NCBI RefSeq assembly: GCF_016595235.1
Contig: NZ_JAENHL010000006.1
Location: 868,001 to 932,000, forward strand
Length of the DNA: 64,000 nt
Direction: 5' to 3'
From: Taklimakanibacter albus
GTDB lineage: Bacteria > Pseudomonadota > Alphaproteobacteria > Rhizobiales > Aestuariivirgaceae
This document shows positions 46,116 to 56,873 of the stretch, piece after piece. Position numbers and translations under genes: made by a program. The notes below the pieces were generated by a model. It was not told where the DNA came from. It searched no databases and was given only the letters and a program-made list of their open reading frames with translations. Position 1 is the first letter of the stretch. Each line of letters starts with the position of its first letter.

Positions 46116-46384
46116 CTGGTGCGCCGGGATTTTGATTGTAAATCGACCCGGTAATACCCATTTAGTTAGTTATTGCGTTTTTGCAACAATATTCGGAAAA
46201 GCCCTGCCTCGCGGTGGGGCGTTCGAGGACACGAGTCTCCATGGCTCGTATCTTTGTGAGCAATATTGGGCAGAACCGCTCTCATCTCTGGCGGTAGACT
46301 TTATCAACGGCGCGTTGAGCGGCGGAAACACTTGGGCATCGCTCCGGTGTCGAGTTTCTTTGCGGCATTTTCGGAGAAGCCAAA

Positions 46385-46558
46385 ATGAACAAAGATCAGA
46401 TTGCCGGATCGGCGAAAATCGCCAAGGGCACCGTCAAGGAGCTGAGCGGCAAGGCGAGTGGCGATGCCAAGCTGAAATCGACAGGAAAGGTCGACAGGTT
46501 TTGGGGACGCATCCAGAAGGCTATCGGCGGCCTCAGGAGCACGCTCGTCGGCAAATAA
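46385..46558 (+). CDS. CsbD family protein (57 aa)
   Basis: A 57-residue protein: MNKDQIAGSAKIAKGTVKEL, then SGKASGDAKLKSTGKVDRFWG. This is the CsbD pattern of amphipathic, glycine/lysine-rich repeats. GGAGAAG lies nine bases upstream. CsbD proteins are general-stress-induced in many bacteria; their role is unknown. The preceding 270 bp (46116-46384) hold no other gene. It lies just upstream of the mannose operon and may share its stress control. Confidence 0.85.
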   Translation: MNKDQIAGSAKIAKGTVKELSGKASGDAKLKSTGKVDRFWGRIQKAIGGLRSTLVGK

Positions 46559-46637
46559 CGAATGACGAGGCGTGTGACTCTGTTGGAACGACACGAGCTC
46601 GCTCCTGATCTGAAATCATATTTCGTTCGAAAGATGT

Positions 46638-48947
46638 TTGATGGAAACACAACCCGCGTCCCATACCAGAATAGCAGTCATCGGAAACTATCTGCCTCGC
46701 CGGTGCGGGATCGCAACCTTTACCCATGATCTGCATCGTGCGCTTCTGATGTCGAAGCCCGATCTCGAGGCTTATGTCGTTGCCATGACGGATCACGGCC
46801 GCGCCTATGACTATCCTCCGGTCGTTCGATTTCAGATCCAGGACCAATCGGTCGATGACTATATACGGGCGGCGGAGTTCCTCAACCAGGCCCGGTTTGA
46901 TGCCGTTTCACTCCAGCACGAATTCGGAATATTCGGCGGTGAAGCCGGCTGTCATATCATTGAACTCCTCTCCCGCCTTCGCATGCCTGTCGTCACCACG
47001 CTCCATACGGTGCTGCCCGAACCCACGCTCGCGCAGCGCGATGTGATGCGTGGTATCATTGATTCATCCGCAAAAGTGGTTGTCATGGCTGAGAAGGGGC
47101 GCGAGCTCCTCCGCAGTGTCTATGGCATGCCGCCGGAACGGATCGAGGTGATCCCGCACGGAATTCCCGATGTCGCCTTTCTCGATCCGCATTTCGCCAA
47201 GGCCAAGCTGGGTTTTAGCGGCAAGCCTGTCATACTGACATTCGGCCTGCTTTCGCCCAACAAAGGCATCGAGGTGATGATCGATGCCATGCCGGCGATA
47301 GTCGAATCTTGCCCCGACGCCGTCTATGTGGTTCTGGGCGCCACACATCCGAACCTGGTGCGCGAGCAGGGCGAAACCTATCGGGAAGGTCTCACAACTC
47401 GGGCGCGGGACCTCGGCGTCGACGATCATGTCGTGTTTATCGATCAGTTTGTCGATCAGGCGACGCTGCTCGAATACATCTCGATGTGCGACGTCTATGT
47501 CACCCCCTATCTCAACGAAGCTCAAATGACGTCCGGCACGCTGGCTTACAGCTACGGCTCGGGAAAGGCCGTCGTATCGACGCCTTACTGGCACGCCCAG
47601 GAACTGTTGGCGGAGGGACGGGGCATCCTCGTTCCTTTCGCCGATGCCAAAGCCATCGGTACGGCGGTGGCGGGATTGCTTTCCAACGACGTTCGCCGGC
47701 ATGCCATGCGCAAGCGTGCCTATGCGACCAGCCGGCTGATGACCTGGGCGCAGACCGCAAAGCGTTATCGCATCGTGCTCGATGAGGCGCGCACGATTGG
47801 GCCGCCCGCGAGATCGACGCCTATCGAGCAGGAGGCTCTTTGGCGCGCGGGATATCCCGTGCCCGAGATATCGCTCAAGCACTTTCTGTCCATGTGCGAC
47901 AGTACCGGCTTGCTGCAGCATGCTGTTCACTCCGTGCCTGACCGATCACATGGCTATTGTGTCGATGACAATGCCCGTGCCTTGATTTTCGCAGCTCGGG
48001 TCGGAAGCCTTGGCGAACGTCACTTGTCGGAGAGGACAACCGCGCGTTTTGCTGCCTTCATTCAGCATGCGTGGAACCCGGACAATGGCCGGTTCCGGAA
48101 TTTCATGAGCTATGATCGGCGTTGGCTGGAGGATATTGGCTCGGAGGACAGCCACGGGCGGACGCTGTGGGCGCTCGGTGAATGCGCGCGGAGCGATACG
48201 TCGGCGTCACGCCGGCAATGGGCTGCGGCACTCTTCCGTACGGCGCTGCCGGCGGTCGAGACGTTCAAGTCACCGCGGGCCTGGGCGTTCACGCTTCTCG
48301 GACTGGATGCCTATTGCGAATCCAACTCGCCGGACCCCGCTATTGCCGAATATCGGCAATCCCTGGCTGACAGGCTGATGTCATTATTGGCCGCGGTCGA
48401 GACGCCGGATTGGACATGGTTCGAGAACCTGCTTGCCTACGATAATGCACGTCTGTCCGAGGCTCTGCTTCTGACCGGACTGGCGACGAAGACCCCCGCT
48501 TATGTCGATGCCGGCCTTCGATCGTTGCGCTGGCTGATGACGCAGCAGACTGCTCCAACCGGACATTTCCGGCCAGTTGGCACGGAAAGCTTCGGAGTTG
48601 CCTGGCAGGCGCCGAAGCGGTTCGATCAGCAGCCGGTTGAGGCGGCGGCAACGATCTCAGCCTGCCTTACGGCATGGCGGGCGAGCAGCACCGGTGAGTG
48701 GGAGGTCGGCGCGATGCGCGCCTTCAGCTGGTTCCTGGGCGATAACGATCTTGCCTGCCCTCTGGTCGATCTGGCAACGGGCAGTTGTTCAGATGGACTT
48801 CATCCCGACCGCCCCAGTGAGAACAAGGGAGCGGAGTCGGTTCTCGCCTATCTTATGGGACTGACTGAAATCCGAAGATTCATGCGTACCGATGCCGGAC
48901 CGGATCACGCCGAACAGGCATCATTGCGGCTGGTGCTTAGCGCCTGA
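46638..48947 (+). CDS. GT4 glycosyltransferase fused to a C-terminal helical (toroid-like) domain
   Basis: A 769-residue two-part protein. Residues 10-385 form a GT-B glycosyltransferase of family 4: IAVIGNYLPRRCGIATFTHDL, VSLQHEFGIFGGEAG, VIPHGIPDV, ILTFGLLSPNKGIEVMIDAM, and the donor-site region EAQMTSGTLAYSYGSGKAVVST. Residues 410-760 are mostly helical with GYCVDDNARALIFAARVG, RFRNFMSYDRRWLEDIGSEDSHGRTLWALG and WFENLLAYDNARLSEALLLTG, resembling an alpha/alpha toroid. It is the first gene of an operon with GH130, phosphomannomutase and mannose-1-phosphate guanylyltransferase, so GDP-mannose is the likely donor. The exact product is unknown. Confidence 0.85.
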   Translation: MMETQPASHTRIAVIGNYLPRRCGIATFTHDLHRALLMSKPDLEAYVVAMTDHGRAYDYPPVVRFQIQDQSVDDYIRAAEFLNQARFDAVSLQHEFGIFGGEAGCHIIELLSRLRMPVVTTLHTVLPEPTLAQRDVMRGIIDSSAKVVVMAEKGRELLRSVYGMPPERIEVIPHGIPDVAFLDPHFAKAKLGFSGKPVILTFGLLSPNKGIEVMIDAMPAIVESCPDAVYVVLGATHPNLVREQGETYREGLTTRARDLGVDDHVVFIDQFVDQATLLEYISMCDVYVTPYLNEAQMTSGTLAYSYGSGKAVVSTPYWHAQELLAEGRGILVPFADAKAIGTAVAGLLSNDVRRHAMRKRAYATSRLMTWAQTAKRYRIVLDEARTIGPPARSTPIEQEALWRAGYPVPEISLKHFLSMCDSTGLLQHAVHSVPDRSHGYCVDDNARALIFAARVGSLGERHLSERTTARFAAFIQHAWNPDNGRFRNFMSYDRRWLEDIGSEDSHGRTLWALGECARSDTSASRRQWAAALFRTALPAVETFKSPRAWAFTLLGLDAYCESNSPDPAIAEYRQSLADRLMSLLAAVETPDWTWFENLLAYDNARLSEALLLTGLATKTPAYVDAGLRSLRWLMTQQTAPTGHFRPVGTESFGVAWQAPKRFDQQPVEAAATISACLTAWRASSTGEWEVGAMRAFSWFLGDNDLACPLVDLATGSCSDGLHPDRPSENKGAESVLAYLMGLTEIRRFMRTDAGPDHAEQASLRLVLSA

Positions 48948-48996
48948 GCGACTACCGTCGCCACGCGAATGACAGCAAGGAGCATTTATCACGTCT

Positions 48997-50283
48997 ATGT
49001 TTTTGAACCGACAGGCGCTGTATCTGCGCCCGGATCCTGCGCGGGTCGTCGTGCGCCCGTTCAAGCCGGCGATCGAACCACGCGACCTGAACCCCACAGA
49101 CAAGACACGCGCGAACCATATCGTCGACCGGGTTATCGGGCTTGATCCCGAAGCGGCGGCGGCGCAGCTGACAGACGTGCTTGAGAACTTCAATGGCCGG
49201 CACAGGAACCTGCTGGAGACATTCGAGGAGCGTGCATCCGAAATGGAGGATGCCTTGGCTCCCCATAGCGTCTTCAGCAAAGTACAGCGCCAGCTTGTCG
49301 GCGCCTATTTTCTCCACGAATATTCGTTTGAGGCGGCGGCTCTGTTCAATCCCAGCATTGTCCGCAACCCTGACCAGTCAGGCGCGCCGGAAGGTGGCTG
49401 TCGCTTCATTTTGAGTCTGCGCGCGGTCGGCGAAGGTCATATTTCATCTTTGACCTTTCGTTCGGGATCCATTTCGGCGCGGGGCGATGTCACCATCGAT
49501 CCGACGGCGCGGCTGGCCTCCATCCCCAAGGTACAAAGCCGCTCGCCCAGACTCGACGGCGAGGAGGTCGAGGTAGAGTTCATGCTCGACGGTCAATTGA
49601 GCGAACGCGTGATATTTCCCATCACCCTGTCGCAGTCAAATGGCATCGAAGATGCGCGTTTCGTAGAATTCGATACGGGCGAAGGGAAGGTCTTCTATGC
49701 GACCTACACGGCCTATAGCGGTAGAAGCATAAGGTCCGAACTGATCGAGACCACTGACTTCAGGACGTTCCGCCTGACGCCACTCGGCGGACTGGCGGCG
49801 CGCAACAAGGGAATGGCCCTGTTCCCGCGCAAGATTGACGGCCATTACGCAATGATTGGCCGGCAGGACAATGAAAATCTCTATTTGCTCTATTCCGACG
49901 ATCTCTATGCGTGGGAAACGGGCCAGGTCATCCTCAAGCCCAGATTCCCGTGGGAATTCGTTCAATTGGGCAATTGCGGATCACCGATCGAGCTCGATGA
50001 AGGTTGGCTCGTCTTGACCCATGGCGTCGGCCCGATCAGGAAATATTCGATCGGCGCGGCGCTTCTGGACAAGAAGGATCCCGCCAAGGTTCTGGCCAGA
50101 ACCTCCGAACCGCTTCTTCGCCCTGAGCCGGCAGAACGTGAAGGCTACGTGCCCAATGTCGTCTATAGCTGCGGCGCGCTTCGCCACGGCGACCAGATCA
50201 TCCTGCCCTATGCGGTGTCGGATACCTTCTCCAACTTCGCGACGATCAAGATCGCGGCACTCCTGGAGACATTGAGCGGATGA
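48997..50283 (+). CDS. GH130-family glycosidase/phosphorylase
   Basis: 428 residues. The five-bladed propeller motifs of GH130 are present: EAAALFNPSIV, NGIEDARFVEFDTGEGKVFYATYTAYSG, KGMALFPRKIDGHYAMIGRQDNENLYLLYSDD, and WLVLTHGVGPIRKYSIGAALLDKKDP. GH130 enzymes are known as inverting phosphorylases or hydrolases of beta-mannosides. An N-terminal 90-residue helical extension (EAAAAQLTDVLENFNGRHRNLLETFEERASE) is seen in a subgroup. The start at 48997 is ATG with AAGGAG some 20 bases upstream; a nearer start cannot be excluded. It overlaps the phosphomannomutase gene by 4 bp. Confidence 0.85.
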   Translation: MFLNRQALYLRPDPARVVVRPFKPAIEPRDLNPTDKTRANHIVDRVIGLDPEAAAAQLTDVLENFNGRHRNLLETFEERASEMEDALAPHSVFSKVQRQLVGAYFLHEYSFEAAALFNPSIVRNPDQSGAPEGGCRFILSLRAVGEGHISSLTFRSGSISARGDVTIDPTARLASIPKVQSRSPRLDGEEVEVEFMLDGQLSERVIFPITLSQSNGIEDARFVEFDTGEGKVFYATYTAYSGRSIRSELIETTDFRTFRLTPLGGLAARNKGMALFPRKIDGHYAMIGRQDNENLYLLYSDDLYAWETGQVILKPRFPWEFVQLGNCGSPIELDEGWLVLTHGVGPIRKYSIGAALLDKKDPAKVLARTSEPLLRPEPAEREGYVPNVVYSCGALRHGDQIILPYAVSDTFSNFATIKIAALLETLSG

Positions 50284-51809
50284 CGACGATGCTGCCCAAG
50301 CCATCCGCCGATCTCACGCCCAACACCTTGGCATTCGAGATGCTGCCGCTCGTCAAGCCGACGGGCTTCCGGGAATATGACGCGCGCTGGTGGTTTGGCC
50401 ATCCGGGGTCGGACGTTCCGCCTGAGCTCAATCTGATGGGCGTTCAGGCGCTGGGCATGGGGCTGGGCACGCTGATCCATGAGTTTGGTGTGAAGCCGCA
50501 TGTCGTGACCGGTCACGATTTCCGCGCTTATTCCATGGCGATCAAGATCGCACTTACGCAAGGCTTGATGGCCGCGGGCTGCACCGTGCACGATATTGGC
50601 CTGGTCATGTCGCCCATGGCCTATTTCGCGCAATTCGCGCTCGATATTCCGGTGGTCGCCATGGTGACGGCCTCTCACAACGACAATGGCTGGACCGGTG
50701 TGAAGATGGGCGCGGAGCGCCCCGTCACTTTCGGTCCAGATGAGATGGCACGGCTGCGCGACATCGTCCTGTCAGGCAGTTACAAGTCGCGCAAAGGCGG
50801 CGGCTATCGTTTCGTCGAGAACTTCGCTGGCACCTATGTCGGCGACCTTACCGGGCGCCGTCCATTCACACGCCGGATCAAGGCCGTCGTGGCCTGTGGC
50901 AACGGCACGGCGGGTGCCTTCGCTCCGCATATTCTGCAGGCGCTGGGCATTGACGTCATTCCGCTCGACACCGAGCTCGATTACACATTCCCCCATTACA
51001 ACCCGAACCCGGAAGACATGAAAATGCTTCATGCCATGGCGGCCAAGGTGAAGGCGAGTGGCGCCGACATTGGCTTGGGTTTCGACGGTGACGGTGACCG
51101 CTGTGGGATCGTCGACGACGAAGGTCAGGAGATTTTCGCCGACAAGATCGGCGTCATGCTGGCTCGCGATCTGTCCAAGCTCCATCCGGGCGCGCAATTT
51201 GTGGTCGACGTCAAATCGACCGGTCTCTTTGCCACGGATCCGGTATTGATCGCCCAGGGGGCCAAGACCGACTATTTCAAGACCGGTCACTCCTATATCA
51301 AGCGTCGCGTCAAGGATCTCTCCGCATTGGCGGGTTTCGAGAAGTCAGGACACTTCTTTTTCAACGCGCCGATCGGCAGGGGATATGACGACGGCATGGT
51401 GACGGCGATCGCCGTTCTCGACATGCTCGATCGCAATCCCGGTAAGTCCATGGCCGATCTCTATCGCGAGCTGCCCAAGACATGGGGGTCTCCGACCATG
51501 TCGGCGCTTTGTGCCGACGAATTGAAATATGGCGTTGTCGATCGGGTCGTTACCCACTTCAAGTCGATGCTGCGGACGGATGAGCTGATTGCCGGCGCGC
51601 ATATCAAGAGTCTCTCGACCGTGAATGGAATCCGCGTGGTAACGGACGACGGCACATGGGGGCTGGTACGGGCCTCTTCCAACAAGCCGGAACTGGTCGT
51701 CGTAATCGAAAGCCCGACTTCCGAAGCTCGCCTGCATGCGATGTTTCATGCGGTTGATGCCGTGTTGCGCAAGAACCCTGACGTCGGCGCCTATAATCAG
51801 ACGCTTTAG
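50280..51809 (+). CDS. Phosphomannomutase/phosphoglucomutase
   Basis: A 509-residue alpha-D-phosphohexomutase. The phosphoserine loop is VTASHNDNGWTGVKMG, the magnesium loop is GFDGDGDRCGIVDD, and the sugar-binding loop and C-terminal phosphate site appear as KSGHFFFNAPIGRGYDDG and VRASSNKPELVVVIES. It converts mannose 6-phosphate to mannose 1-phosphate, feeding the guanylyltransferase encoded next. The start overlaps the GH130 stop by 4 bp, showing co-translation. It is longer than typical ManB by about 50 residues. Confidence 0.93.
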   Translation: MTTMLPKPSADLTPNTLAFEMLPLVKPTGFREYDARWWFGHPGSDVPPELNLMGVQALGMGLGTLIHEFGVKPHVVTGHDFRAYSMAIKIALTQGLMAAGCTVHDIGLVMSPMAYFAQFALDIPVVAMVTASHNDNGWTGVKMGAERPVTFGPDEMARLRDIVLSGSYKSRKGGGYRFVENFAGTYVGDLTGRRPFTRRIKAVVACGNGTAGAFAPHILQALGIDVIPLDTELDYTFPHYNPNPEDMKMLHAMAAKVKASGADIGLGFDGDGDRCGIVDDEGQEIFADKIGVMLARDLSKLHPGAQFVVDVKSTGLFATDPVLIAQGAKTDYFKTGHSYIKRRVKDLSALAGFEKSGHFFFNAPIGRGYDDGMVTAIAVLDMLDRNPGKSMADLYRELPKTWGSPTMSALCADELKYGVVDRVVTHFKSMLRTDELIAGAHIKSLSTVNGIRVVTDDGTWGLVRASSNKPELVVVIESPTSEARLHAMFHAVDAVLRKNPDVGAYNQTL

Positions 51810-51888
51810 GCGCCGCCATCCTGGGGTCTGGCGATCCGGTCCGGCGCGTTGTTGTCTCGCCGGACCACAAAGACGTTAGGAGAACCCA

Positions 51889-53337
51889 ATGGTAAGTGCA
51901 AAGATAGTTCCCGTACTTCTCGCAGGCGGCGGCGGCTCGCGGCTTTGGCCAGTCTCGCGCGAGTCACTCCCGAAGCAGTTTCAGCCGCTGATCGGCTCGC
52001 TCTCGACTTTTCAGCAGACGCTTCAAAGGGTATCCGATCCGGAGTTGTTCGCGGATCCCATAGTCATCACCAGCAAAGCTTTCGAATCCTTCGCCAGCCG
52101 GCAAGCCGGCATCGTGAATCGACCTGTCTCGCTCATCCTTGAACCTTGCCGGCGCGACTCAGCTCCAGCGGTTGCCGTTGCGGCGTTGCTGGTCGAGCAT
52201 CTGCGGTCGGGGTCACCCGTGCTCGTGCTCGCCGCAGATCATGTGATTCTCGATGATGCGCTCTTTCTCGATGCGGTGCGCTCCGGTCTTGAAGCGACGG
52301 GCGATGGAAAGATTGTCGTCTTTGGCCTGCCGCCGACGGCGCCGAAGACGAGTTTCGGTTATATACGGCCGGGCGCGCTTGCCGGCGTAAATGACGATGT
52401 CCGACTGGTCGAGGCGTTCTTCGAAAAGCCGAAGCGTGAGGACGCTGTGGCCTATCTCAGAGATGGCTATCTGTGGAATTCCGGCAATTTCCTATTCCGC
52501 TCCGATGTGATGATCGGGGAGTTCGACACATACGCACCCGACGTGCTTGCCGCTGCGCGCTACTCGATAGCGGATGCGCGGTCGGATCGAGGCATCATGC
52601 ACCTCGATGAAACGGCCTTCGCGGCGTCTCCGAAAATTTCGATCGATTACGCCGTGATGCAAAAATCCCGCAATGTCGCTGTCGTTTCTGGACGCTTTCG
52701 CTGGTCCGACATCGGTAGCTGGGACGCGATCTGGGAAATTCTGCCACATGACGAGAACGGCAATGCCGCGCTGGGTCGGGGCATGGCGGTGGAAAGCCAT
52801 AATTGCCTTGTTCATTCTGAAGGAATTCTCACGACGGTCATCGGCGGCACGGATCTCGTGGTTGTTGCGACCGTTGACGCCGTGCTGGTTTGCCCGCGCG
52901 AGAGGATTCAGGAGATCAAGGGTGTTGTCGAAGGCCTTCAGGCGGAGGGCGCAAGGGAAGCGAGCTTGCATCGCCGCGATCTCCAGCCTTGGGGATATGT
53001 CGAACGCCTTGAGGAAGGGGTGAAGCGGATCGTGATCGATCCCGCAGGAGCCATCGCGCCGCGCCGGCAAATGCATCAGGCCGCGCATTGCATCGTCCTG
53101 AAGGGCGCCGCCAATACGAATGTCGCGGGTATCGAGCGGACGGTGCGCGAGGGCGGATCGTTTCACGTTCCGCGGGCAACGATGTATCAGCTCTCAAATC
53201 TCGGCAAGGTTCCGCTCGAAATCATTGAGGTCCGGACAGGTTCAGAGTCTGCCGAAGGCAATGTTCTTCGGCGTAAGGGTATGAATGGCTGGAACGGCAG
53301 CAAACGGACTCACAGTGTCGCTGCGGTGGACCGGTGA
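51889..53337 (+). CDS. Mannose-1-phosphate guanylyltransferase with a degenerate isomerase-like cupin
   Basis: A 482-residue protein. The nucleotidyltransferase domain has VPVLLAGGGGSRLWPVSRESLPKQF, EPCRRDSAPAVAVAAL, FEKPKREDAVAYL and WNSGNFLFRSDVM, and makes GDP-mannose. The C-terminal cupin (about 370-460) matches type II phosphomannose isomerase, but the zinc-site motif, usually QxHxxRxEHW, reads RRQMHQAAHCIV. The glutamate is replaced, so isomerase activity may be lost. Start ATG follows TTAGGAGAA. It ends the mannose operon and is convergent with the minus-strand gene that follows, one base apart. Confidence 0.92.
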   Translation: MVSAKIVPVLLAGGGGSRLWPVSRESLPKQFQPLIGSLSTFQQTLQRVSDPELFADPIVITSKAFESFASRQAGIVNRPVSLILEPCRRDSAPAVAVAALLVEHLRSGSPVLVLAADHVILDDALFLDAVRSGLEATGDGKIVVFGLPPTAPKTSFGYIRPGALAGVNDDVRLVEAFFEKPKREDAVAYLRDGYLWNSGNFLFRSDVMIGEFDTYAPDVLAAARYSIADARSDRGIMHLDETAFAASPKISIDYAVMQKSRNVAVVSGRFRWSDIGSWDAIWEILPHDENGNAALGRGMAVESHNCLVHSEGILTTVIGGTDLVVVATVDAVLVCPRERIQEIKGVVEGLQAEGAREASLHRRDLQPWGYVERLEEGVKRIVIDPAGAIAPRRQMHQAAHCIVLKGAANTNVAGIERTVREGGSFHVPRATMYQLSNLGKVPLEIIEVRTGSESAEGNVLRRKGMNGWNGSKRTHSVAAVDR

Positions 53338-53817
53338 TCAGGTTGCGAAGGCGGCGAACACCGCGAGCAGGATGATTGCGAAGGCAAGTATCCAAGGCAG
53401 TATGGATGGAGAGGGGCCCGCTTTCGAGCGTCCCGCGGCGGGCGCTCTATTGATCGAGCCGCCCGTCGTAGTCGGATAGTCCCGCAGCTGCTTTTGGGGG
53501 GCAGTTTCGGTCTCCGGCAATGTCGTCTGTTCCGGTTTCGAGGTGGTCGTCTCATGCGGTGAGGACGCATGATGCATAGACGAGAGAAGGGCCGGATCGA
53601 TATCGAGATCGAAGCCGGCCTCGTCCAGGCGGGCTAGAACGACTGAGATGTCTTCGATGGTCATGCTATCGAGCGGAAGTTCTTTTCGAAGGTCTTCCAG
53701 CGAAATACTGCCGCGTTGGCGTGCCGCAGTCACCACTTCGGTCAAGATCGCTTCGTCAATAGTCACTTCCGGAGGCTCCTGGCGGAAAATGGTGACAGTG
53801 CCAATCTTGCTCAGCAC
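53338..53817 (-). CDS. Tail-anchored protein with a sigma-70 region 1.1-like domain
   Basis: About 159 residues from a GTG at 53817, chosen because GAGG lies six bases upstream; an adjacent GTG at 53823 is possible. Residues 22-75 (TEVVTAARQRGSISLEDLRKE, SMTIEDISVVLARLDEAGFDLDID) follow the sigma-70 region 1.1 pattern: helix, Gly-x-hydrophobic turn, L-P, then a helix ending in L-x-E/D-x-G-hydrophobic. Residues 76-138 are a Ser/Thr/Pro/Gln linker. Residues 139-159 (PWILAFAIILLAVFAAF) are a membrane helix at the very C-terminus. No other sigma domains are present. It lies just downstream of groEL on the same strand. Confidence 0.72.
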   Translation of the reverse strand: MLSKIGTVTIFRQEPPEVTIDEAILTEVVTAARQRGSISLEDLRKELPLDSMTIEDISVVLARLDEAGFDLDIDPALLSSMHHASSPHETTTSKPEQTTLPETETAPQKQLRDYPTTTGGSINRAPAAGRSKAGPSPSILPWILAFAIILLAVFAAFAT

Positions 53818-53836
53818 TGTCACCTCATTTGAGTTC

Positions 53837-55829
<1,993 letters not shown>

Positions 55830-55924
55830 GAGCGGTTCCTTGAAATGAGTAGGCTTCCGGGAAAGCGAAGCTTTCGCGGTTACGGTGCGCTTGTACGCAA
55901 CATGTTTTGTGAGAAGTTTTTGCG

Positions 55925-55951
55925 CTGGCAGTTGAAGGAGGAGAGTGCCAA
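55925..55951. promoter_or_regulatory. CIRCE-like element upstream of groES
   Basis: Read on the minus strand: TTGGCACTC, nine bases, AACTGCCAG. The left arm matches the HrcA operator consensus, and the right arm keeps six of nine positions of GAGTGCCAA. It lies about 95 bp before the groES start, as expected for a CIRCE-controlled groESL operon. hrcA is not in the window. Confidence 0.6.
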
Positions 55952-56109
55952 CTTATTCACCAACATGGGGGCGCGGTGGTCGATCGGCAAGCGAAATCAG
56001 CGGTAACGCGTGGAATTCTCCACGACGCCGGCTGGTTCGAGCGTCTGAAAGCCCTGCGCAGTACGAACGGCTCATGATAGGCTGGTCCTCCTGGCAGCGG
56101 AGGACGCCC

Positions 56110-56529
56110 ATGCTGAGTTATGTCTATTTCGGCACCAACGATCTCGCCAGAGCCATAAGATTCTACAATGCCGCGCTGGCGCCGCTCGGCATGCAGCGCT
56201 GTGTCACCAACGATCCCGAATGGGATCGCAGCTCGGCTGGCTGGGGAACTTATGAAAAGGGCGGTCTTGAGGAACTCGCTCTTTGGATCGGTCTGCCATT
56301 CGACCAGCAGCCGGCGACCGTCGGCAATGGCAGCATGGTGGCCCTGCGTGCGCGATCGTGGCAGGCGGTCGATGATTTCCATGCCGCGGCTCTGGCGCAT
56401 GGCGGCAGCTGCGATGGCCCGCCCGGACTCAGGCTCAAATACAGTCCCGATTTCTATGCCGCCTATGTCCGCGATCCTGACGGCAACAAGCTGGCGGCGG
56501 TGTGCCGCGGCATCACCCAACGGCAATGA
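56110..56529 (+). CDS. VOC family protein (single glyoxalase fold)
   Basis: 139 residues starting MLSYVYFGTNDLARAIRFYN, with GGAGG about seven bases upstream. The VOC pattern is clear: LARAIRFYNAALAPLGMQRC, ELALWIGLPFDQQPATVGNGSMVAL, RSWQAVDDFHAAALAHGGSCDGPPG, FYAAYVRDPDGNKLAAVCRG. The YVRDPDGNKL motif is typical of the lactoylglutathione-lyase-like group. The substrate is unknown. It is divergent from groESL and 12 bp upstream of a small unknown gene in the same direction. Confidence 0.87.
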   Translation: MLSYVYFGTNDLARAIRFYNAALAPLGMQRCVTNDPEWDRSSAGWGTYEKGGLEELALWIGLPFDQQPATVGNGSMVALRARSWQAVDDFHAAALAHGGSCDGPPGLRLKYSPDFYAAYVRDPDGNKLAAVCRGITQRQ

Positions 56530-56541
56530 TGGGAGGACCAC

Positions 56542-56826
56542 ATGGCTGGAAAGAACTTCTATGATCTGACCAAGGCCCTCGGCCGCTGGGACAATGAGGG
56601 CGGCGCCGTCTCCTCGCCGTCGGTACCGGACACGGCTCTGGCCAGGGACGAGGAGCGGATCCTGAAATGTCTCGGCGCGGCGGTGATCATGCAGTGGAAC
56701 GATCTGCCGACGGACATCCAGCGGAACATCTTCGTGGATGCGTCATCGATGAGTGATCCGGCCCGGCAGTTCCAGCTCAAGCAGCAGATTGCCCGCTTCC
56801 TGCACGAGCACAAGAACGGCGCCTGA
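56542..56826 (+). CDS. Conserved hypothetical protein (94 aa)
   Basis: 94 residues: MAGKNFYDLTKALGRWDNEG, ARDEERILKCLGAAVIMQWNDLPTDIQRNIF, and QFQLKQQIARFLHEHKNG. The helical C-terminal part with WNDLPTDIQRNIFVDAS recurs in small rhizobial proteins without assigned function. GGGAGG lies upstream. It is soluble and probably cytosolic, and it follows the VOC gene by 12 bp. Confidence 0.82.
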   Translation: MAGKNFYDLTKALGRWDNEGGAVSSPSVPDTALARDEERILKCLGAAVIMQWNDLPTDIQRNIFVDASSMSDPARQFQLKQQIARFLHEHKNGA

Positions 56827-56873
56827 TCCATCACCTGATGTGGTCAGGTGCGCTCGTAGGCCGAACGTGACAC

